NCBI GenBank assembly: GCA_017163975.1 | Contig: JAFFSR010000019.1 | Location: 62,001-126,000 of the forward strand | Direction of reading: 5' to 3' | DNA: 64,000 nucleotides | DNA from: Anastatus disparis | Taxonomy: Eukaryota > Arthropoda > Insecta > Hymenoptera > Eupelmidae | Notes under the pieces: model-generated | What the model was told of the DNA's origin: nothing | Database searches by the model: none | Seen by the model: only the letters and a program-made list of their open reading frames with translations | Made by a program: the position numbers and the translations under genes | Shown here: positions 45,494 through 58,015 of the stretch, piece by piece | How the letters are laid out: the number at the start of each line of letters is the position of its first letter | Position numbering within the stretch: the first letter of the stretch is position 1

Positions 45494-48400
45494 ATGGGAT
45501 TTGTTAATTCAAAAACAAATTATAATAATTGTTGTAATCCATATAAATTGAAAAATCACAGGAAAACTAAAGCTTTACGGAAAGTAACGGAAGACATTAA
45601 AAAAGTTCTGAAAAACATTTCGTTGAATCAAAGGTTATGTAGTGAATGCAGAAAACGAGCTAGAAAAGAATATAATGACATGCAACGTAATTATTCATCA
45701 ATTGAATTTTTTAAAAAAAATCTTGTTTTTTAATATTAATTAATATGTTATCTTTTATGTACATTTTGCATGCGATTTCTATATTTTAAATAATATTAAC
45801 TGTAAAAAGTGTAGTTTACAAAACTTCTGTTGAAAGATTAATAATAAGGTTACGGTTGCTTGAAAATATTAACTAAAAGATATAAATTTTCAATCTTTTC
45901 TTGATATTAAAAATATTTATTAAGAGTATTAGTAATCAAAATATATAATTTTTCCTATAAGATGCATAATTGAGATATCTTTTATTCTACTTTCATTATG
46001 TGTGATGTAACAATCATTACTCCATAGTAGTTTTATAGTTCTGTAAAAGTTGAGATTCGTTAAAAAATTCTAATAGCATTTATTAAATACTTTATTTTTA
46101 TTTAAATTACTTTTAATTCTTCTTTTTCTGTAAAATGTACAATATAAATATTTTTTTATTATAGTTTGATTGTGTGTGAAGTAATCAATATATTTCTAAT
46201 AGTTTGATAGTTGTTTAAAAATTGAGACCCATAAATAATTATAATACAATCTATTAAATATTTTATTTTTAATTAAATTATTTCAAATTTGCTTTAAAAA
46301 AATCTCTTTGCGCATGTTTTTCTATGTATCCTTTTCAATAAGTTGTGTTTGATTAAGTTTGATGTTGCCAAAATCATTACTTTCAAGTAGCTTTTTAGTT
46401 TTGTAGAAGTTGGGCTTCGTTAAAAAATTTTAATGACATCTATTAAATATTTTATTAATTATTTTAATTTTTTCAAATTGACTTTTACAATACTCGTATC
46501 TCTTCATGAATGTTTTTTTATAATTTTATTTTTGTAAGTTTTGTGATATAACTTTTTTCTTTGTGTACTTTTCTACTCCTTGCAGTCATGGAAGTGGATA
46601 GTGTAGGAAATTCATCTACTGCAGAATGTGTATCCAGATTTAGTAACGATTGTGTTAATAATAATTTAAATGAGATTTTAGATGAATTGATGGAGGATGA
46701 TTCCTGTGTAGCGAATGCTTTACCATCACATATTATCAATGATTCTGTTGAAATACAAAATAACTTAAAATTAATTTTTCATGATTTATCAACGTCAAAA
46801 AGTACAAAAATAAAAATTATAACAATTTTACCAAACACATGGAATCATAATGAAATAAAACAATATTTTAATGTTGCTGATCATATGATCAAACATGCTC
46901 GCAGTCTTATGCAAGACATAGGGATATTGTCATCACCTTATTACAAAACAGGTTTTTATTTTATTATTCTTATGTAATTAAAATTTTTCATAAATATTTT
47001 AATTTTTAAATCTTGAATAATTTAAATTTGAAGTTGTGTTTGAATAAAAATTATCAATTAAGCATCACTTTATATCAACATTTGAAATATTCTCTATTCT
47101 ACTTAAATAATATAAGATGTACTTCTAGTATAATCATTTAAATGAAATATGTTTATGTATTTGAAATAAAATTAGCTATGATAACTGAATAGTTATTAAA
47201 ACAATGTCAGACAAACAAGAGTTCTTTATAAAGAATACTATCGTGAATATTTAATTTTGTATGAAATATTTTCTGTTTAGGTAAATCTACATCTTGTGAA
47301 ATAATCTCTTCAGTTACAAACTTTTATTTAAGAGATGATGTAAGCTGGACCATGCCTGGTATGAAAGATGTAATATGTGTAAAAAATAGTAACGGAATGA
47401 AAGAGAAGCTTAAAAAACGATTGATTTTGTTGAATTTAAAGGAATTACACGAACTTTATAAATTAGAATTTCCTGAAAATAAAATTGGTCTCACAAAATT
47501 TACTTTATTGCGTCCTAAAAACTGTGTATTAGCAGGAAGCAGTGGAACTCACAGTGTATGTGTCTATTCGTATCATCAAAGTGTAAAGTTAATGATTTTA
47601 GGTAATTTTATTTATTGTGATCATACATCTTATTATAAGTAATAATAATTCTAATTTTGATGGCTTATTTTATTTCCAGATAGCTGATTTAACAAAAAAT
47701 GAAGAACAGAAAATAACATTGTATACAGATTGTTTTGATTTCTTAATATGTAAATCACCATCTGACTTATGTTATTTTAACACATGCGAGAAATGTCCAC
47801 CATCTACTAATCTAGAGAAATTTTTACTAAAAGTTTTTGAAGAGAATTATGTTACTTCAATTTCCTTTAAGCAGTGGATTAATAATCCACACACTACTTT
47901 CGAAACTTTAATCAAAGATACGTCTGAATTTGTAACATATTTTTCTCTAAAACTTAAAAAATTACTTCCTCATGCATTAATAGCATCAAAACAATCTTTG
48001 TATTCGAGAATATTAAAGGACAATCTGGAATTAACTGATTTTCAAATAATTGTGGATTTTGTTGAAAATTATGCATTCAAAATTCAAGATGCTGCTCCTG
48101 GTTTCCATTGGAATAATAACGAGGCTACAATCTATAGTGTTAATTTATTATAGAGATAATGAAATTACTCAACATAGGAGTTTGGTTATAATTTCAGATT
48201 GTTTAATTCATGATGCTGTAGCAGTTTATTCGTTCCATAAAATAATTATTAATTTTTTGAATGATGAATTTTCCTCGATAAAAAAGATCTATTATTTCTC
48301 TGACGGTGTCCCTCAACAGTATAAAAATTATAAAAACGTAATCAATTTAGCTCATCATAAAATGGATTTCGGTTGTGATGCTGAGTGGCACTTTTATCCA

Positions 48401-48736
48401 ACAGCCCATGGAAAAGGTCCGTGTGATGGTCTTGGAGCAACAATAAAAAGAGGAGCTCTTAGAGCAAGCCTTTAGAGATCTACAGTAAACCCAATTCTAA
48501 CTAGTGAAGATCTATTCGATTGGTTAAACACAACTAAAAGAATGCCACATATTACTTTTCAAATATTCTTCACAAGATAATTATGATGGAAATAAGAAAT
48601 TTTCAGCTAGGTGATTTAAAAAAACAGACGGATACAACATCTTTAACGACAACACTGTTTAATTCCAATGGATGGTACTGTTAGAGCAAAGCTGTATTCA
48701 GAAGACAATGTTTATACAGACACTATAATTTTCTAA
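45494..48736 (+). pseudogene. Gene C: transposase-like protein, spliced and broken
   Basis: Exons in order: 45494 to about 45690 (a zinc-binding start with CCNPYKL and LCSECRKR); 46585-46949; 47281 to about 47601; 47681 onward. The third exon begins GKSTSCEI and contains SGTHSVCVYSYHQ. The fourth has VDFVENYAFKIQDAAPGFHWNNNEAT, then a one-base frame change near 48140, then ISDCLIHDAVAV, IYYFSDGVPQQYKN and TAHGKGPCDGLGATIKR. A TAG at 48473-48475 and further breaks follow, with a final stop at about 48734. Conserved Asp residues (VDF, SDC, SDG, CDG) could form a DDE/D-type site (inference). This pattern recurs in unnamed aphid and ant predictions. I cannot name the superfamily. Confidence 0.65.
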
Positions 48737-49159
48737 TTTAATTTTATTCCTGTATTAAGGAATTAAAGATTTTCTCTTAGAAATAAATAACATTTTCTAT
48801 TAAAAAAATTTGAATATTCTTAGTTTAAGTTATAATTGTAAAAAACAGATTTAGTCCCTCTGTACTAGATTTTAAATACTCATGACTATTTTTTTTATCT
48901 ACAAAATTAAAATTTCATTATAATGGATATAAATAATAAAATAAATGTAAAAAGTTCTAAAATCCATAAAAACAAGATTCTTTCATTTTGAAAGAAATCT
49001 TTACAGTAAATAAATTTAATGTATGTATGATTTATTGAACTTGATCTTTAATATTTCCAAAGATAATATAAACTTTAATTCCTAAATATATTATACGTGT
49101 TAAAATAATTTTTCAATACATATGCAAAATAATTATAATGACAATCTATGTAATTAAGT

Positions 49160-49262
49160 ATTGGTCATTAGAACTGTCGTCCCTCGTCATTTTTTGTCGA
49201 ACATTATACGAAAGCTACATTCAGAAGACAAGGTATTGTACGCAGACACAAAAGTGTCAGAA
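49160..49262 (+). pseudogene. Fragment of a second gene C C-terminus
   Basis: AAGCTACATTCAGAAGACAA and GCAGACAC resemble the end of gene C (48695-48725, AAGCTGTATTCAGAAGACAA). The fragment lies just outside the right terminal repeat, so it is from a separate, mostly lost copy. Confidence 0.5.
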
Positions 49263-49800
49263 TTGAGATATAAATAATAGTTATTTACAGTTATTTACAT
49301 TCATTTATACTCATTTACATTCATTCATAGTTATTTACATTTCCCAAAATTCTTACAAATATAATTTATTTATTCATATGTATGCGAAAATTTATAAAAC
49401 TGTAAATAACTATGAAAAACTGTGGAAAAATGTTAAAAACTGTGAGAAACTGTAAATAATTGTGAATAATATTAAATAACTGGAGATAACTTTAAATAAC
49501 TATTAATAATTATAAATGACAAATAATTATTAACTGATTTAAAAATTTTGAAAATTGAAATACTACTTATTAATTGTAAATAACTGTAAATAATTATAAA
49601 TTTCTGAGAATAACAGTAAAAATCTGTTAAAAATTGTAAATAACTGTAAATAATTGTAAATAATGGTGAATATAAATGAATAACTGTAAACAACTCTAAA
49701 TAAATGTAAATAATAATTAATTATGTCGCAATTCTGCCATTTTTTAACAGTTATTTACAATTATTTACTATTATTTACAGTTTTTCATAAAAATTATTTC
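49262..49800. repeat. Minisatellite foldback of the CAGTTATTTA unit
   Basis: The unit CAGTTATTTA (or TAAATAACTG) recurs with drift. Orientation flips: forward at 49277-49340, reverse at 49400-49715, forward again at 49748-49785. The strand would fold into long imperfect hairpins. Confidence 0.8.
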
Positions 49801-50662
49801 CATATGAGCAGAAAGAATTTTTGGATTTAAAGATAATTCCCTATTAAGAAATGATATTAATGACATAAAGCCAACTTGCTTTCGATATTGCTTTTGATAT
49901 ATTGTTTTAGATTATGGTATTGGTCATTATTAAATTTATGATTTTAATTATTCTTAATTATTATTGATAAATTAAATTTCTCTATTTTTATAAAAAAGAT
50001 TAATTAAAGTTACAATGTGCATAAAAATTGTTTAAATACAAATTATATCATGATGAATTAAGAATTCGTTCTACTAAATTGCATTTGAATCAATAAAAAA
50101 ATATAATAGGAATTTTTTCTTTTTAATCACGTGTTTCAATCACGAACCATGAAATAATCGAAAACAGTATTTGGCGTTTACTAGAACTAACAACTGCACG
50201 GAGAAAAGAAAGTATTGTTAAAAAAGGTTCTAAATCAAGTATATCTAATTTATGTATTAAGGTACTTAAAAAAAAGTGACGATATAATTTCAATTAGTAC
50301 TATAGCTTGAATTTTAGGGACCAATGTTGGTACTATTATATTATGAAGTAAGAGCATAAATTTGCGATGCTTACTGCCTTTTTTTTGGTATTAAGACTGA
50401 TCTTTCACCTACTTGATTCAAGGGCAATATTTCGCAGAAAAAGCAATTATTAACCTCTTTTCGTGCGGCTTTTCCTGTTACTAAAATTGAAAATGATTAA
50501 ATATAGAATTATTTATATAATATATAAAACTCTTTAAAATTACTGATGATTAATATTTAAATTCGTGATATTCAAGGATTAAAACGATACATGTTTATCT
50601 TCCATATTCCGTTTTAAAATAGTTACTTTTGAGTTTTAAATTAATGATTAGAAATTTAAAAT

Positions 50663-50712
<50 letters not shown>

Positions 50713-52102
50713 TATGATTTACATTATATTTATCAACTGTTGTAAATCATTACACAATTTATTGGGTTTTACGTTAACAGGTATTAATTATTTTGAAGTT
50801 TTTCGCTCCTAACGTCGCTTAGTTGAATTTTCTTTTATTATATTATTATGTATAAATGACTAATTTTAAGTAGATAAGAATTAATTAATTTAATTTTGAG
50901 TACTGAATAAAATTGAAAATAATTTGATGAAACATAATATAAAAATATATGTACACATGTGCTTAAAGTAAAAAAGCGTATAATTTATTTCAAATGACTA
51001 TTTCTCACTCTACTTCCATTAGAAAAACAAAGATAGTACGATATTTGATGTCAATAAACTGAGAACTGGGTACTGAGTTACAACTATAATTTCCAGACCT
51101 CAATATATGACCATGAATTTGAATTATGAAATTAATTTATAAGTGAAACATGCTAAAAGAAATTCGTGTTGATTTATAATAAAAATATCTTCACAAATGT
51201 ATTTTATATATATGAAATACGAAATTTAAATAGAAAAAATCATAAGATTAAAATACAACATTTTAGTTAATTTTAAATTCGAATATTTCGGAATAAAAAA
51301 ATAAATATTTGCAATTACTTAACAATGCTTTTTGCATCTAATATAAAAATTTAATGAGATACAAATATTACAAAGTGTATGTATCACAAGTAAGGTTTGC
51401 ATATCATAAATATTATAATTTTTAGAAAATTCTTGATATTAATAGATTATTAATTTGGAAAATTAAATATTTTTTTATTGATGACAAGTAACTTTTCAAA
51501 AATAGTTAAAATAATACTTTAAATGTCAATCAAATAACATTTTCATCAAAATAAATTTCAACGCTATAATTATTAAAATAAGCATTTTTATTTAACTACA
51601 ATCTATTGTAATAATTATTTTTTTAATATATATGTATTAAAAAAATAATAATTTTATTTGATGAACAGTTATATAAATATTATATATTTATAATTGTATA
51701 ACTAAATTTATTAAATTAAAATTGTATTCAGTTATCATTCAGAGAATGAGGTATTTAAATTAGTTTTCATGAAAATATATTATTTAAAAAGTTACTTGTT
51801 AACAATTTTTTATAAATAACATACATTTAACCTTGATTACATTTTTATTTGTGCACGTGTTTATATTTAAATGAATTGTGATTTATATGAAAATTGTTAG
51901 CAATTCATTTCATTGAAGCAATAATATTTTTAATAATAGAAACATTAATTTTTAAAAAATATCAAATTACCTCATTTGAAAAATTATAATTACATGATAT
52001 AAAAATATTTTTTTAAATATCGTTTGAACATAAATTTTATGAAATACAATTTAAAAAGAATATTTATTAGATATTAAATTATTTTAATAGTCAATTATAA
52101 AG
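49801..52102. other. Gene-free AT-rich stretch
   Basis: No gene supported. Contains a (TA)n run at 50667-50710 and the shared word CGCTCCTAACGTCGC near 50807. A weak inverted pair (CACGGAGAAAAG, CTTTTCGTGC) at 50197-50466 could be a small MITE. Confidence 0.4.
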
Positions 52103-52342
52103 TGTTGAAAATATACACACTCATACTAGGTGTCGCCACCTATTGAGAATATTTAGTAGACAGTTGAAGAGAATCAAGTTGCGTCTCGTCGTCGTTCGGT
52201 TCAGTTCAAGTCCGTCTGTTAAAGCCAGAACTTGTATTTCGTTATTGTATAGAGAGATCATTTAATTTAATTATTTTGTATGGATTAAATAAAGACTTTT
52301 CATTTAATATAAATTGTGCTCTGCTTTATTAATTATTTAATA
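52103..52342 (+). repeat. 5' LTR of LARD2
   Basis: It starts TGTTGAAAATATACACAC and has a TTAAATAAAGAC polyadenylation signal near 52284. Its right border is set by the primer site. The sequence differs from the LARD1 LTR. Confidence 0.75.
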
Positions 52343-52358
52343 GGTTATGGGCCCAGAG
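52343..52358 (+). promoter_or_regulatory. Half-tRNA primer binding site of LARD2
   Basis: GGTTATGGGCCCAG matches the complement of the initiator tRNA-Met anticodon arm, as in copia. Confidence 0.8.
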
Positions 52359-52480
52359 TGCTTTTAACTGCGCGTTTTATTTAATAAAATTGAGAAAGGG
52401 GTTTGTGTGGTTTGGAGCGTGCGTCAGTCTGTTTGGTGAATTGTTTTATTGTTCTTTATCTCCTAGTGGAAGCGTCAGAG

Positions 52481-52576
52481 ATGGCGAGTCAAGGAACAAA
52501 AAGACAGAACGAAGAACAGCAGGGGGAGGAAAAGGAGAAAGAAAGAAAAGAAAAAAAAAGAGTTGACTCTGGGTAA
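52481..52576 (+). CDS. 31-codon leader ORF with an overlapping splice donor
   Basis: The ORF begins ATGGCGAGTC and encodes a very charged peptide (Lys, Glu, Gln and Arg) that stops at TAA 52574-52576. The stop overlaps GGTAAGAAT, a good splice donor, so the reading could continue into a downstream exon after splicing. In copia the Gag message is also made by splicing (known). No downstream exon could be identified here. A chance ORF is possible. Confidence 0.35.
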   Translation: MASQGTKRQNEEQQGEEKEKERKEKKRVDSG

Positions 52577-53889
52577 GAATTTGTCTTTATTCTTTCTCAA
52601 TTCTATAAGACACTAATGGCGTCGCATGCACGCTTATAGAAAGAGAGAAAAGGACAGAGAATAGATAGCGTCGTGCGCTAGTTTATAGAGAGAGATAGAG
52701 TGAGAGAGAAATTAAATGAGTCGCCATGTTGGGTAAAATGACGCAATGTGTTTGAGTATGACAGATTCATGCGTGCACGAGAAAAATTATTTTTTATGCT
52801 TTGTGTGTGCGTGTGTGTGTATGTATCTAGAACGAGAGAAAAGACCATGCACGCACAAAATAAAATTGATAGACTGAATAAACGACAACATGAAGTGAAG
52901 AAGGTTTTTACGTATGTGTATGTGTGTATATGTATATATATGTGTGTATGTATATATATAAATATATATGTATGTATAGTGGATGCACGCGCGAGGTCTG
53001 AACATATTTATGACGGTATAGACGGAAATAAATGAAAACCGGTTAAAAACTAATATTTGAAAAGTGCCGCTTGGATTTGGTTAAATTTCGCTATAATTAA
53101 AAATAAATGTAAAAATGGACGCGTTTTTATGTTGAAATACTAAGTATATTTGCTTGAAGAAAGAAAGGCATTGGCCTGACTTCTAAAAATTGAAATATAA
53201 TAATGCACACAAACATGGCGGCAATAGGCCCAAGTCGAGTTGATGAAAAGACGTCGACGCCGTGTACAATAAAAAGACCGTGAAGGCGTGCGCGCGCAAT
53301 TAGAAAAAGACAGAAAGACGGTGACTGCTAAAAGGCGAGAATAAACTCGCAGGTATATACATATACATATGTACGTATAACATGGTTATAGCATAAAGAA
53401 AAGGGACAGTATATAAGTGTGATTGTATATGCATAGGAGTGTGCGCGTCGTCGCGATAAAAATGACAGATTAAGAAAGAGACAGAATTAGTGAAGCGAAA
53501 CGAACTAAATCAAAGCGGACAAAAATAAAGTTTACGTAAATGTATACAAAAGACCGATTAAAAAAAAAAGACAGAAAAATACGACTTTAAGAAAAATATA
53601 TTTAAGAATATTTAATTAATTGAAATTATCATTATACAGAGGAAAGAATTTTATTGCAACTTCACAAAACATCCTCATGAGAATATGTATATGACAGTTG
53701 TTGAAGGTAGCATTGTATTCAAAATTATGACAAATTGAATACAAATTAAGTAATGAATAATGATTATTTCAAATAAAAAATTTTATTTTATTAAGCTTGA
53801 ACGTACATATATAAAAATATTTTTTAATAAATATATCCATGGTTTTAAAAATAATATTGATCGATCATAGTTGCTGCTTTGACATACAT

Positions 53890-54550
53890 AATAATACTTG
53901 TGTTCAGTATATTGTGTATGGAAATAATAGCACATATGTATAATTATAAATATGAAAATATACATAAATAACTGGTAAATTTGATTGATTTAACATTGCT
54001 TGTGTTAGGCATGTTAGATGGATTCTCTTAAATTGTCATAAATATGAATTACCTAATATTGCTTGTGTTCGGCATACTAGGTTGATTCACTTTATTTGGA
54101 TAGATATATTGAGCTTAAGAGCATGACGAAGCTGTCCGCCTTCTAATAATATTTCCAATCTTAACTTATGAATAAACGATGCGTTTAATAGAGTTTCTTT
54201 CCTACAAAGAAAAAATTTGTAAGATTAAACTCTAGTGCGGACAACTCAAGAAATCCACCAAAATATTATACATACAAAGTTATAATACAAACTTTCAATA
54301 TGTCGTATTTTAAGGTTAGGTTTGTCGAGTTTGATATCTAATTTCCAATCCAAGCTCATAAAAAAATAACAAGTCCAAATGATTTTTTATTTTAACAAAA
54401 ATTATTGTATAAATATAGCTTTAGTGCGGACAAGTCTTTATATTCGTTTAATTTAAGAATTTAAAAAGATATTGATAAAATAAAAAAAGCAAAACTCGAT
54501 TGCTGCAGCTCTGACATGCCGTTAAAGGGCTTGTGTTCGGTCTATTAAGC
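53890..54550 (+). repeat. LARD2 tandem array with CTTGTGTTCGGCATAC motif
   Basis: Cores occur at about 53897 (ACTTGTGTTCAGTATATT), 53998, 54060 and 54529. Removing MITE 4 and one TTAA (407 bp) puts the last core about 63 bp after the third. The sense orientation is the same as in LARD1 relative to the LTR. Confidence 0.75.
54119..54521. mobile_element. TTAA-flanked MITE 4 (403 bp)
   Basis: It begins GAGCATGACGAAGCTG and ends GCTCTGACATGCCG, with TTAA at 54115-54118 and 54522-54525. It is a copy of MITE 5 (58954-59356), which has the same length. Confidence 0.9.
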
Positions 54551-54551
54551 T

Positions 54552-54552
54552 C

Positions 54553-54613
<61 letters not shown>
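54552..54613. repeat. (TA)n microsatellite
   Basis: About 60 bp of nearly pure TA repeat at the end of LARD2. Confidence 0.95.
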
Positions 54614-54616
<3 letters not shown>

Positions 54617-54774
54617 CTTATAGTAAAATATTTTATCACCTTGTATGAAAATTATTTTGTAAAAGTAGAATAATACTGCAAATAAACAAATGGTTATAAG
54701 AAAATATTGAAAACTGTAAATAACAATAAAAAAGCGTTAGGCTAGAAATAAATAATGGTTCTCACATCGCATGG

Positions 54775-55800
54775 AAGATTTTACTGAAATATTTCGAATT
54801 ATTCCACTGGAATATTTCAATGGAACCTTTCATGCCGATTATTGAAAGTCTTCACGGAATATTTCAGAATATTCCACTGGAATCTTCCATTGAAAGCTTC
54901 CAGGAATATTTCAGGAATATTTCAAAGGAATGTTCGAAAACTTTTTCGAAATATTCCATGTAATATTCACGAAAGATTTCTGAAATATTTCATAAAATAT
55001 TCCATGTAATGTTTATGAATATTCCAGTAAAATATTTCATGGAAGATTCCAGAAAGATTCCATAAACATTTCGCTGGAAGATTCCGATAAACTTTAAAAT
55101 CGTACAGCGGGTAATTACATAAATCTTTCAGAACGAGTCAACTAAATATTCCACAGAAAGATTTAAGTAATCTTCCAGTAGAATATTTCATCAAAGATTT
55201 CAGAAAGATTCCATAAACATTTCACTGGAAGATTTCAAAAAACTTTAAAATCGTAAAGCGAAATATTAGATAAATCTTCTATAAATATTCCACGAAACAT
55301 TTCACAGGAAGATTAAAGTAATCTTCCGAAGAAATATTTCATGAAAGATTTCAGGAAGATTCCGATAAACATTAAAATCGTACAGCGGAATATTACATAA
55401 ATCTTCCATAAATATTCCACGAAATGTTCCACAGAGATATTTAAGTAACCTTCCAGTGGAATATTTTATAAAAGATTTCAGAAAGATTCCATAAACATTT
55501 CACTGGAAGATTCCAAAAAACTTCCAAATCGTACAGTGGAATATAACATAAATCTTCCATAAATAGTCAACGAAATATTCCACAAAAAGATTTAAGTAAT
55601 CTTCCAGTGGAATATTTAATTAGAGATTTCAGAAAGATTCCAGAAACATTTCACTGGAAGATTCCTAAAAAATTTTAAATCGTACAGCGAAATATTACAT
55701 AAATCTTCCGTAAATATTCCACGAAATATTTTACGCAAAGATTACAGTAATCTTCCCGTGGAATATTGCTTAAAAGATTCTAGAATGATTCCATGAAGTT
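54775..55800. repeat. Satellite rich in GAAnnTTC palindromes, unit about 150 bp
   Basis: The anchor AAATCGTACAGCG recurs at about 55098, 55248, 55375, 55527 and 55678, giving a unit near 150 bp (one of 127). Each unit contains several GGAATATTCC, GGAAGATTCC, GGAATCTTCC or TTCCACTGGAA words. The first 250 bp are denser and less regular. Confidence 0.85.
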
Positions 55801-56032
55801 TTCGGAAAGAAGGATTCTCATAAATTACTCTCTAAAACATCAAGATTTTCAGAAAACAAATCATAAAGTTGGTACTTTTCCAAATTTCAAAATTTTAAGG
55901 ATCTATGGCTTTTGATCCTTCAAATCTAAATCCTTGAATATTTTTTCACACATTTTGAGTAACAGACAGAATATATTCTTAGAGTTTCAGCGATTTTTAT
56001 TTTTTTGCTCTTCCAGTTGGTGGTAAAATGTC

Positions 56033-56092
<60 letters not shown>
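56033..56092. repeat. (TA)n microsatellite
   Basis: About 58 bp of TA repeat bounded by GTCCCA and GGGTAA. Confidence 0.95.
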
Positions 56093-56094
56093 GT

Positions 56095-57450
56095 AATTCT
56101 TTCATACTTTTAAAAATCATGTTACTGCGTCATTTCTCCTAAATATGAGATAGCACATCTTGTTAGCAAATGTTCACTGATTTATTGAGTTATTAGAAAC
56201 TAATTTTGTTATATTTGTAATGATAATTAGACGTGTCATTTTATGGCGGATGGGGAAAAGAGGTTTTTTTTGAAATTTAAATGTTACCAGGCCATGTAAA
56301 ATGATAAATTACCGCTATAAAAAAAATGACTACTGCTTTTTTGATTTGAAATTCACACCAAAGCTTTATCTATACACATACTTTTGGAAAATCAAGAGCA
56401 TGGGTGTGTGCCTGTTAACAAAAGTACTTTCTGAAAGGTTATTAAAATGTTACCAAAAATTTATATATTTTACTTTTTTCTGGAAAATACGATGCTGTAA
56501 AAAAGACTATTCAGCGGTGACATTTTAAACTACATCAAAAGGTAATATTTAGAATCACAAAGAGAAATTTTTTTATTAGGAACGTGTGCCTAGTGTAGAT
56601 AAAGTTCTTTGTTCGTTTGAAATTATACTTAAAAAACGTGACTCACTTTTGAAAATAGGTTTTTATCCACTAATATGAAAACCTAAGCTTTGATTCATCT
56701 TTTCTCTGTTGTGAACTTTGTAATTTACTATTTTATAATACTCAATGTAATCTTTAAGTTGCTTTTGAAGTATTATTTCGAGTATTCTGGAAATCATTGA
56801 ATTTTTCCCGGCTATTAAATTTTCCAAATTTACATCGATTACCTAGTTTCTATCAATGTTTTAATTCTAAAGAGTTTAAACTTTAAAAGCTCAGTTTTAG
56901 TATGTATTTAATAGCTTACACCTAGAACGTTGAGTTGAATCATCACTGAAATTTCTAGATTTTAAATTTAAAATTTTTAGATTTAATGTTTATTAAATAA
57001 ACTAAAATATTTGGTTAAAAGGAATATAAGTATTTTTATTCGAAAACATAAACTACACAAATCTATGTCAAATTTCATACTCTAAGATTGACAATTTTAG
57101 CAAAAATAAATTGATATTCCACTCACTTATGATTTGTAATCAGGAATCCCAAAAGCCATTGGGTAACTAATATCACTCAATTTTAATACCCGAATCACCA
57201 AAAATGAATTTTCCAAAAAAATTGCCATTTCTGGCATATTTTATTTATTACAAAAAATTTTGTAATTATTAATGTAAATTGCGTATTTAAATATTTTCTG
57301 TAACATATTAAACATGTAAAAATGAAAAAGCTCAATGGAAAATGATCTATTATAGCCCAAAATACTTAAAAAACTGAGATAGGTAAAATATTATACCTGG
57401 GTGTGATAATAATGAATATATTTAAATGTCTTATATTAAAAAAAGCTATC
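56095..57450. other. Gene-free AT-rich stretch
   Basis: No gene supported. The 75-codon open stretch at 56301-56528 shows no domain or conservation cue. Confidence 0.4.
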
Positions 57451-57454
57451 TTCA

Positions 57455-57775
57455 AAAGTGAGTAATGCGATTTTTTCTTTTATTATCATTTTAATATATC
57501 AACATTTAAAAAAAATAAATTTGATACATGTGTCTTCAATTTTTTTTAATTTATTGAAAGTAAATTTTAACACTATGAAAAATTTACTCGAAAATCTGTC
57601 TTTTGATGTTTGTTAAAAAGACTACCCTTAAAAGTGAGTAACACGATTTTTTTCTTTCATTATAATACGTCAACATTCAGAGAAAATTAGTTTTATACGT
57701 GTGCCTGTATTTTTTTTTTTTAATTTGTTACAGGTGAAATTTTAACATTATGAAAGATTTACCCATATATATAAA
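57455..57775. repeat. Tandem duplication, about 173 bp period
   Basis: AAAAGTGAGTAAYRCGATTTTTT occurs at about 57457 and 57630. Both units continue with ATCAACATTyA, AAATTTGATAC/TTTTATACGTGTG and GAAATTTTAACAyTATGAAA. Confidence 0.7.
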
Positions 57776-58015
57776 TAATTGCCAAAAATAATCATTTTTT
57801 ATCATTATATTATTTTTACAAATTTCATTATTATTTATTTATCATATAACAATTAATTCATAGCATTTTTCATAATTTCTTTAATTTTTCAGCTTTTAAA
57901 GTAAAAAGGCAGTAAATTAAATCAGTTAATATAAAAGCAATTCTTTTGTGAATATCTTTGGAGAAAGTTCATTAAAAATAAATGAAAATTCTTTAGAGAA
58001 TTTTTATTTTCAATA

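Larger units (their letters stand above)
43677..49144 (+). mobile_element. TIR transposon carrying broken gene C
   Basis: Left end 43677-43862 and right end 48968-49144 are inverted repeats over roughly 185 bp at about 80 percent identity by eye. Both begin TTGTCATTATAAYTATTTTG and include TATTTAGGAATTAAA and AATTTATTTA words. They enclose the plus-strand gene C and little else that is coding. A target duplication is not visible at these borders, so the exact ends are uncertain. The element is 5.47 kb. Divergence of the ends and the breaks in gene C indicate an old copy. Confidence 0.7.
52103..54560 (+). mobile_element. LARD2: truncated copia-like LTR element
   Basis: A 240 bp LTR (52103-52342) is followed at once by GGTTATGGGCCCAGAG, the copia-type half initiator-tRNA-Met primer site. 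A GA-rich leader, TATG-type microsatellites (52910-52980, 53350-53380) and a tandem motif array (53890-54550) follow. No gag-pol motif was found. No second LTR is present, and the element is lost at or before the TA run at 54552. MITE 4 sits inside the array. Layout parallels LARD1: LTR, primer site, GA-rich leader, microsatellite, motif array. Confidence 0.75.

Noticed and set aside
50195..50470. Possible small MITE with CACGGAGAAAAG ends
   Set aside because: The inverted similarity is only about 12 bp with mismatches and there is no target duplication.
56301..56528. 75-codon ORF upstream of Helitron R
   Set aside because: No homology to the Helitron proteins and no matching ORF in copy L.
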